Assembly (NCBI GenBank): GCA_945787885.1
Contig: CALZJF010000006.1
Coordinates: forward strand, 28,377-92,376
Direction: 5' to 3'
DNA length: 64,000 nucleotides
From: an uncultured Bacteroidales bacterium
Lineage (GTDB): Bacteria; Bacteroidota; Bacteroidia; Bacteroidales; Bacteroidaceae
This document shows positions 34,160 to 41,682 of the stretch, piece by piece. The position numbers and the translations under genes were made by a program. The notes below the pieces were generated by a model. It was not told where the DNA came from and ran no database searches. It was given only the letters and a program-made list of their open reading frames with translations. Each line of letters opens with the position of its first letter. The first letter of the stretch is position 1.

Positions 34160-35689
34160 ATGATGCCTTCACTGAAATCCCTTTGCCTCATGCCCATCGC
34201 GCTCCTCGCTGCCCATCGCGCCGCAGGAGCCTTGCCCGACACCTTGCAGGTGGGCGGACGCTGCGCCGTGGCAGATGCTTCAGCGCTGCGCCTGCTGGTC
34301 AGCGTGGCAGATGAAGCCGAAGCCCGGCGAATGCCAGCCCACATCGAGCGCGACGGAAAGACGTGGAACGTGGAGACGACGCTGCTGCCCATCGTCAGTC
34401 TGCACCACGATGTCCTCAATGCCAAGGAGTTCGGGCGCGGCGACATCACCGTGGCTGCGCCTGACGGCACGGCGGCGGCATACGGCATACTGGTGCGGTA
34501 TCGTGGAGGGTCGTCGTTGAAATATGAGAAGAAGAACTATGCCGTGAAGCTCCTTGATGACCACGGCGCAGACATGGACGCCTCCATCCTCGGCATGCGG
34601 TCTGACAATTCGTGGATTCTCGATGCCATGGCGTGCGATGTGGCGCGTATGCGCAACCGCGTCAGTACGGACATTTGGCTCGACTTCTCCCAAAAGCCCT
34701 ATCATGCCGCCTCGGAGCCCGCCCTCGTGAACGGCACGCGCGGACGCTTCGTGGAGCTGTTCGTAGGCGGACGCTATTGGGGGCTCTACTGCCTGACGGA
34801 GAAAGTCGATAGGAAACAGCTGCGGCTGAAGAAGTTCGTGGGCGACCGCGTGAGGGGCGTGGGCTACAAATCGTTCGCTTACGACACCCTGCGCCAGCCC
34901 ACCGATGAGCCCGGCCCTGCGGATTCCGTCTGGATGGGATGGGAAACGCTCTATCCCGACCCTGAGAAGGGAGAGCCCTGGACGTGGGAGCCGCTCTACG
35001 CCCTGGCGCAGTTCCTCAGCCAGCCTGAGGGGAGTGCTGACGTGGCGGCACATTTGGCAGAACACGTTGATTTGCCCGTGTGGAACGACTATTCCCTCTT
35101 CGTCGATCTCATGCACGGCGACGACAACGCTGCGAAGAACCTGATTGTCTATTATCCCGACATCACTGCCCCCGATGCCCGCGCCACCATCTGCCCTTGG
35201 GATATGGACGCTACGTGGGGACGCTCGTACCAGGCAGACCCCGTGGGAGCCGAGACGAACTGCGGCGTCGTCCACGGCGTGAACTACCACGTGTTTCTCA
35301 CGCTCCCCGACGGATTCGCGGAGCAGTGCAGGCGCTGGAGGGAACTGCGCGCGACGTTCTTCACGCAGCAGACGCTCTGGCCCTACTTTGAGCGATATTT
35401 CGAACTCTTCCGGAAATCGGGGGCTGCGCAACGCGAGGTGGAACGCTGGAATGGGGCAGACGGATTCTGCCTTGACTTTGAGGCCGAGGAGGCATATCTG
35501 AAAGAATGGATAGGGCGCAGGCTCGTCTATCTCGATGCCGACTATATGGCTGGAGCGGGCATGGCTGACGCAGAGTCAGCCCCTGCATCGACGCTTGTCT
35601 ATACGCTCGATGGCAGGCTGGCAGGAAATGTCTGGGAAAGTCTTCCTCACGGCATCTATATCATCAATGGCAAAAAGGTGGTGCGCTGA
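34160..35689 (+). CDS. CotH-like kinase family protein, T9SS cargo
   Basis: The protein is 509 residues with a signal peptide ending near AGALPD (about residue 24). CotH-family signatures are RYRGGSSLKYEKKNYAVKL (about residues 114-132), the catalytic-site-like HGDDNAAKNLIVYYP and ICPWDMDATWG. CotH enzymes are kinase-fold proteins; secreted bacterial members phosphorylate or bind surface proteins. The end HGIYIINGKKVVR is a T9SS sorting signal nearly the same as that of the GH85 protein. The gene is bracketed by two fold-back elements in the same orientation (33929 and 35711). Confidence 0.85.
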   Translation: MMPSLKSLCLMPIALLAAHRAAGALPDTLQVGGRCAVADASALRLLVSVADEAEARRMPAHIERDGKTWNVETTLLPIVSLHHDVLNAKEFGRGDITVAAPDGTAAAYGILVRYRGGSSLKYEKKNYAVKLLDDHGADMDASILGMRSDNSWILDAMACDVARMRNRVSTDIWLDFSQKPYHAASEPALVNGTRGRFVELFVGGRYWGLYCLTEKVDRKQLRLKKFVGDRVRGVGYKSFAYDTLRQPTDEPGPADSVWMGWETLYPDPEKGEPWTWEPLYALAQFLSQPEGSADVAAHLAEHVDLPVWNDYSLFVDLMHGDDNAAKNLIVYYPDITAPDARATICPWDMDATWGRSYQADPVGAETNCGVVHGVNYHVFLTLPDGFAEQCRRWRELRATFFTQQTLWPYFERYFELFRKSGAAQREVERWNGADGFCLDFEAEEAYLKEWIGRRLVYLDADYMAGAGMADAESAPASTLVYTLDGRLAGNVWESLPHGIYIINGKKVVR

Positions 35690-35710
35690 GGAGGGGGAGG
35701 TTTTTCACTA

Positions 35711-35904
35711 CAGGAAGGTGCTATCAGTTAGCTTGCGATGTGTTCGCGGCTATCATGCCGTAGGTTTTAGGTCTTCATGGGGGAGCATGGCGGGCTATGT
35801 GGCCGGATGAAAACCAAAAACCTATGGTGCGAGAGGCATGAAGACATCCAGGTAAGACATGAACACTGCCTTCCCTTGAAAGCTAATTGATGGAATCTGC
35901 CTAC
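35711..35904 (+). mobile_element. Fold-back element, diverged copy 3
   Basis: Full length but many substitutions relative to the other copies. Its ends are degenerate (AGGAAGGTGCTATC and GGAATCTGCCTA). The stem is kept: the tip reads CATGG-CGGG-CTATG in place of CGTAG-CGGG-CTACG, a paired change. It starts 22 bp after the CotH-like stop. Confidence 0.8.
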
Positions 35905-35942
35905 AAAAATGTGGGGTTCAACAAACTGTTTGCCGTCAGGGC

Positions 35943-36006
35943 AAAAAAAAATGGGATACCGCTGTACCCCAATCTTGTTAACCTTAAATCTAATACTATG
36001 AAAAAC
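35943..36006 (-). ncRNA. Putative compact small RNA (about 64 nt) with own promoter and terminator
   Basis: A minus-strand promoter (TTG, 20-bp spacer, TACCTTTG at 36020-36013) predicts a start near 36006. The transcript contains AGTATTAGATTTAAGG and then a hairpin, GGGGTAC-AGCG-GTATCCC (7 bp with one G-U), followed by nine T (35951-35943). No ORF fits. The rest of the 35690-36196 gap holds fold-back copy 3 and no gene. The phrase looks like a recurrent Prevotella intergenic sequence, but I cannot name an Rfam family. Confidence 0.6.
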
Positions 36007-36012
36007 ACGATG

Positions 36013-36043
36013 CAAAGGTACGGCGATTTCGATGTTTTTGCAA
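36013..36043 (-). promoter_or_regulatory. Promoter of the putative small RNA
   Basis: TTG-N20-TACCTTTG on the minus strand, a near-perfect Bacteroidota promoter directed away from the 36197 gene. Confidence 0.65.
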
Positions 36044-36196
36044 CCATTTCGTCAGGGAATGCCCCATATTTCTTTCTTTTTTGCAAATTTTGAACAGACA
36101 ACTTGACAGATTGTTAGCCATTGGCAGACCGTATGTCGCCTTTTTTCTTGCACAGCGATGCCTGAGCGTGTGCATTTTTCTACTAAACAGACCGCA

Positions 36197-36775
36197 ATGA
36201 ACCGCGAAAACCGTCTCTCTACCCGCTTTTTCCGCTGGCTGCGCCGCTGGCGCCACCGTTGTGGCTATGGCGTACACTCTCCCTTCGCCTTCAGTCTGAT
36301 TTCGGGCGTCATCTATGAGTCGGCACCGTATTATGCCTACGCCGCGCTGCGGAAAGGCGTCCGCGCGCGCACTCCCTATGGAGCGGCCTACGATGTCGGG
36401 AGCGGGATGCTGGAGAAAGACCTCCGGCTGCTCTTCCGCCTCGCCAACTTCTGCCATCCTCACCGCATCGTCGTGCAGGGTGGGGCAGGAATGGTGGAGG
36501 CGTATCTTCGGGCTGCCGGGCTGAGGCGGCAGGAGGGCGGAGACGAGGTGGTGCTCGTATATGCCGATGCGCCCGCCATGGCTCAGGCTGATGAACTGAC
36601 GGACGGGAGCATGTTGATAGTGAGGAATATCCACCGCGATGCCGAAGCTCTTGACTGCTGGAAATGCCTTGCCGAGCGCGCGGACGTCACGCTTACATTT
36701 GACTTGGGAAGATTCGGATTGGCAATCAGAAATGACAAATTGAACAAGCAGGGCTACATCGTGGACTTTTTTTGA
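36197..36775 (+). CDS. Short methyltransferase-like protein of the GYGVHSPFAF type
   Basis: The protein is 192 residues from the ATG at 36197. The N-terminus (RRCGYGVHSPFAFSLISGVIYE) is typical of a Bacteroidales family annotated as class I SAM-dependent or O-methyltransferases. The middle region (RIVVQGGAGMVEAYLRAAGL) stands where the nucleotide-binding glycine loop would be, but a clear GxGxG motif is missing, and the protein seems shorter than its relatives. Function is uncertain; it may be a degenerate member. No close operon partner. Confidence 0.6.
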   Translation: MNRENRLSTRFFRWLRRWRHRCGYGVHSPFAFSLISGVIYESAPYYAYAALRKGVRARTPYGAAYDVGSGMLEKDLRLLFRLANFCHPHRIVVQGGAGMVEAYLRAAGLRRQEGGDEVVLVYADAPAMAQADELTDGSMLIVRNIHRDAEALDCWKCLAERADVTLTFDLGRFGLAIRNDKLNKQGYIVDFF

Positions 36776-36839
36776 CATTATTTGGCGTGGTATCCCGTAT
36801 TTCCTTTGTATAAACCCGCGCGAAACATATATTTTTCTG

Positions 36840-36847
36840 TAATTTTG
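36840..36847 (+). promoter_or_regulatory. -7 box TAATTTTG for the DUF2795 gene
   Basis: Plus-strand TAnnTTTG match about 170 bp before the start at 37021. Confidence 0.5.
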
Positions 36848-37020
36848 CGCGCTGTAAAGTGTGAGCCACCCCCGTGGCCTGCACTATAGCTCAGGGATGT
36901 TCTGCAGATGGGCATGGGCCATCGCTGGCATGGCATCCGCTTCGCGGCAGACTGCCAGTCGCTCCCCGCCAATCCATGGAAATCCCTCTCACATTATCAA
37001 CCTTTTATTATATATACCAG

Positions 37021-37242
37021 ATGTATTGGACTCTTGAATTAGCATCGAAATTGGAAGATGCTCCCTGGCCCGCAACGAAAGATGAACTGATTGACTACGC
37101 TATGCGTTCTGGCGCACCCATGGAGGTGGTGGAGAATCTTCAGGAACTGGAAGACGAGGGTGAAATCTATGAGACCATCGAGGATGTATGGCCTGATTAT
37201 CCCACGAAGGAAGACTTCCTCTTCAACGAAGATGAATATTGA
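37021..37242 (+). CDS. DUF2795 family small acidic protein
   Basis: The protein is 73 residues from the ATG at 37021 (MYWTLELASKLEDAPWPATK). An upstream in-frame extension is improbable. LIDYAMRSGAPMEVVENLQELEDEGEIYETIEDVW is the DUF2795 helical region, split here for reading: LIDYAMRSGAP then MEVVENLQELED. Function unknown; the family is common in Bacteroidota. The C-terminal FNEDEY plus stop is one unit of a 21-bp tandem repeat that continues downstream. Confidence 0.8.
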   Translation: MYWTLELASKLEDAPWPATKDELIDYAMRSGAPMEVVENLQELEDEGEIYETIEDVWPDYPTKEDFLFNEDEY

Positions 37243-37305
37243 TTCAGCGAAGATGAATATTGTTTAGGCGACAAAGAGTATTGATTGAATGCCGATGAGC
37301 AATTA
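37222..37305 (+). repeat. 21-bp tandem repeat spanning the DUF2795 stop codon
   Basis: Four in-frame 21-bp units each encode a variant of F-x-E-D-E-Y followed by TGA, TGT, TGA or TTA. The gene stops at the first TGA, and the following units look like decayed or latent C-terminal extensions. Confidence 0.65.
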
Positions 37306-37360
37306 GCAGGGGCGTTCTGCTCAGGGTCAGAAGATTTTTGCAGCCCACCCCTTTGCATGG

Positions 37361-37454
37361 CAGACGGCAGGGGCGGCAAAAGGCAACATTGCGGCACACA
37401 TATATATATACGTGCGCGCGCGAAGCAATTGCCTTTTGCCGCCCCTGCCGTCTG
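37361..37454. repeat. 26-bp inverted repeat with alternating Pu-Py loop
   Basis: Arms 37361-37386 and 37429-37454 are perfectly complementary. The 42-nt loop contains a TA tract joined to a CG tract (about 37395-37422). It sits between DUF2795 and DUF4294 in a gap with no gene. The arms lack a T tail, so it is not an ordinary terminator. Confidence 0.8.
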
Positions 37455-37556
37455 TCTGGATGAAAAATGGGAGGGACGTTCGGAAAAACACAGGGTAAGG
37501 CTGTTGTTCCCGTGGTGGTGTGTAAGGAAAAACCTTCTGCGCAGGATGATTTTGCC

Positions 37557-38177
37557 TCAGATTTGTCCGCTCTCTACCAGTCGTACCACTCGCTCCGTAT
37601 AGCGGTCGTCGCCTTCGGGGTCGTATTTCTTGTTCAGGTTGAGGCCAAAAATGAAAGCGATGCCTTGGTAGAAGTTGGCACGGAAGGAGCCGATGAAAGC
37701 CTGAGCTATGTTGTAGCCCGACATGTTGCACTCCCGGTCAACAAGTTTGACGAGCAATCGCCCTTGCGAACGTGTCATTTTTTTCAGCACCGGGGTGTAT
37801 TCACGCTTTAGTCCGCGCTCAACGGCACTGATATGCTGGCGCCGCGCCTCGTCGTTGGGGAGGGTGCCCAGATATTCGTAGGTCTCAACGATGGTCATCC
37901 TCACCATTTTTGCCAGCGGCAACACCTTCTTCACGTTTCTTACGAGGCGATTGTAGTTCTCGCGCTCCTTCTCGTTCTTGAAGGTGAGGGGCGGATATTT
38001 GTAGAGAGTGGGCATGATGATGTGTGGGATACTGTCGCCTTCATAGTAGGCCTTGCGTACGCGCAGTTTCATCGGGACGGCGGCATCAGGCAGGCCATCG
38101 TCTTTCTCCGTCTGCCCCAATGCCGGCAGAACGGATAGGGCGAGTAGCAATAGCGATAGGATAGAGGTTTTCATCAT
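37557..38177 (-). CDS. DUF4294 family exported protein
   Basis: The protein is 206 residues from the ATG at 38177, beginning a signal peptide (MMKTSILSLLLLALSVLPALG). The DUF4294 pattern YYEGDSIPHIIMPTLYKYPP is followed by NYNRLVRNVKKVLPLAKM and GFNRANFYQGI-like SFRANFYQGIAFIFG. It is a conserved Bacteroidota periplasmic protein of unknown function. A TACCTTTG box lies at 38222-38229, so it has its own promoter. Confidence 0.85.
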   Translation of the reverse strand: MMKTSILSLLLLALSVLPALGQTEKDDGLPDAAVPMKLRVRKAYYEGDSIPHIIMPTLYKYPPLTFKNEKERENYNRLVRNVKKVLPLAKMVRMTIVETYEYLGTLPNDEARRQHISAVERGLKREYTPVLKKMTRSQGRLLVKLVDRECNMSGYNIAQAFIGSFRANFYQGIAFIFGLNLNKKYDPEGDDRYTERVVRLVESGQI

Positions 38178-38221
38178 TTTCAGGCGCAAATATACAATCT
38201 TTTCTTCGTTTTGTCTTTCTG

Positions 38222-38229
38222 CAAAGGTA
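38222..38229 (-). promoter_or_regulatory. -7 box TACCTTTG for the DUF4294 gene
   Basis: Minus-strand TAnnTTTG match 45 bp before the start. Confidence 0.5.
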
Positions 38230-38347
38230 TAAAAAATCCTATCTTTCACACCATTTAACACTACCTACTGCCGTGGTGTGCGTCTGGGTGCAGGAGGGCC
38301 GCTGTATCTCAATGCCCGGCGCTGACGTCGGTCAGAGGCAGAAGCAT

Positions 38348-38402
38348 GAAAACGACGACTCTGGCAACCGCCTTCGAGGGGGCTGGTTGCCAGAGTCGTC
38401 GT
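38348..38402 (-). terminator. Terminator of the AAA/PD-(D/E)XK gene
   Basis: An 18-bp perfect stem (38352-38369 with 38385-38402, ACGACGACTCTGGCAACC arm) and 15-nt loop, followed on the minus strand by TTTT. Confidence 0.8.
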
Positions 38403-38439
38403 AGTTTCCGTCGTTTTCTGATAGGGACGAGCCATTGGC

Positions 38440-40017
38440 TCATGGTGCATCGTTCGTAATCCTCCAATCTTCAATCGTTCGGCTATGCAGATTGAAATTG
38501 ATGCCCACCTTGACGATGGGGAGCTGGCAGAGGGCGAAGCGAGAGGGATAGTCCTTGAGGTCAATCTGCGCTATAGCCGTCTCGGCGGAGGCATTTAGTT
38601 TCAGCTCGAAGATATACAGCCGTCTGTCGGTTCGCATGACCATATCCACGCGCCCCGTAGGAGTGCGGACTTCGACGTCAATGCTGTCGTATTGTGCCAA
38701 CAGCGAGAAGATGATGTACAGCATCTGCTGGTAGTGCCCCTCGCTTGAAGTATTTTCGCAGTAAGGCACGGTGAGCAGGAATGCACGCAGGAGTTTTAGT
38801 GCGCCATCGAGGTCTTCACGTTTCAGAAGTACGCTCATTTTTGCCACCATCGTCATGCCGCGTCCGGAAAGACGCTGCACATACAGCGGGAGCAGGCTAT
38901 TCATGAGTCCTGTCCGCACCTCAGTGTTCGGAATATCAAGCGTAAACAACCGAGAATCCTTGTCCCACCGCTTAATAGTCAGGTAGCCGCTTTGATAGAG
39001 GAGTGGAATGATGGAGTTCATGCCCTCTGTCGGTGCATCAAACTCTTCGGCGAGAGCATCCATTGCTCCGATGTCCGATGGCAGAACGTCAAACTTTCTC
39101 AGCATTTCAATGAGGTAAGTGGGCGTTCCGCTTGCGAACCAATAGTTGTTCAGCCTTCTGTCCTGAAGCGCATTGAGCAGGCTGAAAGGATTCAGAATGC
39201 CGGGCGATGGCCATGTGAAGTGGTAGCCATCGTACAGTTCCTTCAGTCGGCTCACAGCTTCATCGCGACTTATCGTGAGTGCCTCGGCAAAGCCATCCAG
39301 TTCTGCCGACATCTGCGTCAGCATCTCATCCGTGGTGATGCCGCAGACGGCGGAAAAGTCAGGATTCATGCTGATATTCTTCAGGTTGTTCAGTTCGCTG
39401 AAGATGCTCAGCTGCGAAAATTTCGTAATGCCCGTGATGAAGACGAACTTCAGATAGGGGTCGCAATCTTTTAGCGGGCTGTAGAAGTTGCGCATCACCT
39501 GTCGCAGTATCGGTAGCTGCGTGTCTTCATGCACCACGTCCAGCAGTGGGGCATCGTATTCGTCGATGAGCACCACAGCCTGCTTGCCGGTTTTTTCAGA
39601 AACGTGCTGAATCAGTTCGCTAAGACGAATGTTGGGGTCGATTTTGTCAGAGGAAATTCCGAATCGTCTTTCGTTCTCGGCAAGTATGTACAGCAGATAC
39701 CGCTCCAATTGTTCCTTGTCCAGATGCTTTCCTGCGGCGAGGCTGAACGTCAGCACGGGATATTCCGTCCATTCCGTCTCAAGTTTTTCGATGTCGAGCC
39801 CTTTGAAGAGTTCCTTCCTCCCCTCGAAATAGCTTTGGAGCATGGAAACGAGCAACGACTTCCCAAAGCGTCGGGGCCGACTCAGAAAGATGTAGCTACT
39901 CGCACGTAGCATCTTCTGAATAAACGCCGTCTTATCGACATAGAGATACCCGCCCTTGATGATTTTCTCAAAGGTCTGTATGCCCACGGGCAGCAGTCTT
40001 GGTTGCTTCGTTTCCAT
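38440..40017 (-). CDS. AAA-ATPase-like / PD-(D/E)XK nuclease domain protein
   Basis: The protein is 525 residues. The N-terminal AAA-like domain has VGIQTFEKIIKGGYLYVDKT, the P-loop variant FLSRPRRFGKSLLVSML (about residues 45-61) and the Walker B-like AVVLIDEYDAPLLDV. The C-terminal PD-(D/E)XK domain has the core RVDMVMRTDRRLYIFELKLN (about 465-484; D, then E-x-K). This is a large paralogous family in Bacteroidales, often near mobile DNA; its role is not established. A lone sequence like one end of the fold-back element lies just upstream at 40039-40060. Confidence 0.88.
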   Translation of the reverse strand: METKQPRLLPVGIQTFEKIIKGGYLYVDKTAFIQKMLRASSYIFLSRPRRFGKSLLVSMLQSYFEGRKELFKGLDIEKLETEWTEYPVLTFSLAAGKHLDKEQLERYLLYILAENERRFGISSDKIDPNIRLSELIQHVSEKTGKQAVVLIDEYDAPLLDVVHEDTQLPILRQVMRNFYSPLKDCDPYLKFVFITGITKFSQLSIFSELNNLKNISMNPDFSAVCGITTDEMLTQMSAELDGFAEALTISRDEAVSRLKELYDGYHFTWPSPGILNPFSLLNALQDRRLNNYWFASGTPTYLIEMLRKFDVLPSDIGAMDALAEEFDAPTEGMNSIIPLLYQSGYLTIKRWDKDSRLFTLDIPNTEVRTGLMNSLLPLYVQRLSGRGMTMVAKMSVLLKREDLDGALKLLRAFLLTVPYCENTSSEGHYQQMLYIIFSLLAQYDSIDVEVRTPTGRVDMVMRTDRRLYIFELKLNASAETAIAQIDLKDYPSRFALCQLPIVKVGINFNLHSRTIEDWRITNDAP

Positions 40018-40038
40018 TTCTGTTTTTTTAAGGTGGGT

Positions 40039-40060
40039 TATAGGCAGGTTCTATAAATAC
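40039..40060 (+). repeat. Solitary end-like fragment of the fold-back element
   Basis: TATAGGCAGGTTCTATAAATAC matches one terminal repeat (one change in the TAGGTAGGTTCTAT core) with no body or second end. It may be a relic left by excision or deletion. Confidence 0.5.
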
Positions 40061-40115
40061 TATAGATTCCCGCCGTGTCATAAGTAGTTCAGGATGATGT
40101 GTACAAGGATGCTCC

Positions 40116-41393
40116 TTATGCACGATCCATCGCCTGCCGTAAGTCGGCAATGATGTCCTCAACGTTTTCGATGCCCACCGACAGGCGAATGAGGTCAGGC
40201 GCTACGCCCGCTTCCCGAAGTTGTTCGTCGGAAAGTTGGCGATGAGTGTGGCTTGCCGGATGCAGGACGCAGGTTCGGGCATCAGCCACATGCGTCACGA
40301 TGGAGATGAACTCCAGATTGTCCATGAATCTGATGGCATCTTCGCGCGTGCCTTTCAGTCCGAAGGCGATGACGCCACACGAACCGTTCGGCAGATACTT
40401 CTGCCCCAGAGCATAGTATTTGTCGGAAGGGAGACCGCAATAGTTCACCCAGCTGACGCGCTCATTCGCTTCCAGCCATTCCGCCACAGCCTGCGCGTTG
40501 GCACAGTGTTGGCGCATACGGAGATGCAGGGTTTCGAGTCCGATGTTGAGCAGGAAAGAGTTCTGCGGAGCAGGGATGCTGCCCAAGTCGCGCATGAGTT
40601 GGCTGACGAGTTTTGTGCAGTATGCCATCGGTCCGAAGCGTTCGGTATATCGCAATCCATGGTAAGAATCATCGGGCTCCGTAAGTCCGGGGAAGCGTTC
40701 GGCATGCGCCTCCCAGTCAAAGTGGCCAGAATCCACCACACATCCTCCCACCTGCATGGCGTGTCCGTCCATGTATTTTGTGGTGGAGTGAGTCACAATG
40801 TCGCATCCCCACTCGAAGGGCCGGCAGTTGATAGGCGTGGCAAACGTGTTGTCCACTATGAGAGGCACCCCATGTCGATGTGCCATGTTAGCGAAACGTT
40901 CGATGTCGAACACCTTTCCGCCAGGGTTTGAGATGGTTTCGCCGAAGAAACACTTCGTGTTCGGGCGAAATTCCCGTTCGATGCGCTCGTCGTCCCATTC
41001 AGGATCTATGAAGGTACACTCGATTCCGAGCTTCTTCATCGTCACGCCGAACAGGTTGAATGTTCCGCCATAGATGGTGTTGCTGGTGATGAAATGGTCG
41101 CCCGCGCCGCAGATGTTAGTTATGGCATAGAAGTTTGCCGCCTGTCCGGACGATGTCAAGACGGCCCCCACGCCCCCTTCCAGTGCAGCAATCTTGCGTG
41201 CCACGGCATCATTCGTGGGATTCGCCAGTCGGGTATAGAAATATCCCTCATCTTCCAGGTCAAACAGCTTAGCCATTTGTTCGCTGGTCTCATATTTGAA
41301 GGTGGTGCTTTGATAGATAGGCAATTGCTGAGGCTCGCCCTTTCCTGCCTTCCATCCTCCGTGTATGCAGAGGGTTTCAAGATTTTTCTTCAT
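40116..41393 (-). CDS. metY: O-acetylhomoserine sulfhydrylase MetY (PLP enzyme)
   Basis: The protein is 425 residues, normal for the family. It is a Cys/Met-metabolism PLP enzyme that adds sulfide to O-acetylhomoserine to give homocysteine. The N-terminus ETLCIHGGWKAGKGEPQQLP, the substrate-phosphate segment YFYTRLANPTNDA, the PLP-ring TSSGQAANF and the PLP-lysine site THSTTKYMDGHAMQVGG (Lys at about 210) are all present. The C-terminal part with HPASHTHRQLSDEQL is also typical. It is the end point of sulfide assimilation that cysN and cysQ would feed. Confidence 0.92.
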   Translation of the reverse strand: MKKNLETLCIHGGWKAGKGEPQQLPIYQSTTFKYETSEQMAKLFDLEDEGYFYTRLANPTNDAVARKIAALEGGVGAVLTSSGQAANFYAITNICGAGDHFITSNTIYGGTFNLFGVTMKKLGIECTFIDPEWDDERIEREFRPNTKCFFGETISNPGGKVFDIERFANMAHRHGVPLIVDNTFATPINCRPFEWGCDIVTHSTTKYMDGHAMQVGGCVVDSGHFDWEAHAERFPGLTEPDDSYHGLRYTERFGPMAYCTKLVSQLMRDLGSIPAPQNSFLLNIGLETLHLRMRQHCANAQAVAEWLEANERVSWVNYCGLPSDKYYALGQKYLPNGSCGVIAFGLKGTREDAIRFMDNLEFISIVTHVADARTCVLHPASHTHRQLSDEQLREAGVAPDLIRLSVGIENVEDIIADLRQAMDRA

Positions 41394-41435
41394 TGTTGGT
41401 GTGTTTGAATTTTTTGTAGTTGCTTTTAGGGTTTG

Positions 41436-41456
41436 CTCTCAGTCGCCGACTGAGAG
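41436..41456. repeat. Palindrome CTCTCAGTCG-N-CGACTGAGAG, copy
   Basis: Same 10-bp arms as at 33765 and 63086, here without a nearby 22-bp array but next to an AT-rich repeat. Confidence 0.8.
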
Positions 41457-41519
41457 AACAGAGCTGCGGAGCGGGCGCACTCTGAAGTAGGGCAGAGGGC
41501 TCCTCGTTTTCTAATCCTT

Positions 41520-41656
41520 ACATAAGCGTTCTCTCATCCTTACATAAGTTCTCTAATCCTTATATATATAGATGAGAAGAAATAATATATAGATTTCTCA
41601 TCCTTATATATATAGATGAGAGAAGATAATATATATATGAGGGAGGAGCGTATATA
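41520..41656. repeat. AT-rich repeat with CTCATCCTTATATATATAG units
   Basis: Three to four imperfect copies of a TCTCATCCTTATATATATAG unit alternate with reverse forms (ATAGATGAGA). It lies between metY and miaB and relates in composition to the arrays at 7034 and 14057. Confidence 0.6.
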
Positions 41657-41682
41657 TGGAAAACGGTGGAACCGGGCCGCCT

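Noticed and set aside
35887-36093. Plus-strand ORF ending ...FFLFCKF
   Set aside because: It is antisense to the small-RNA promoter and overlaps fold-back copy 3; its internal MKNTMQRYGD start is explained by the complementary promoter sequence.
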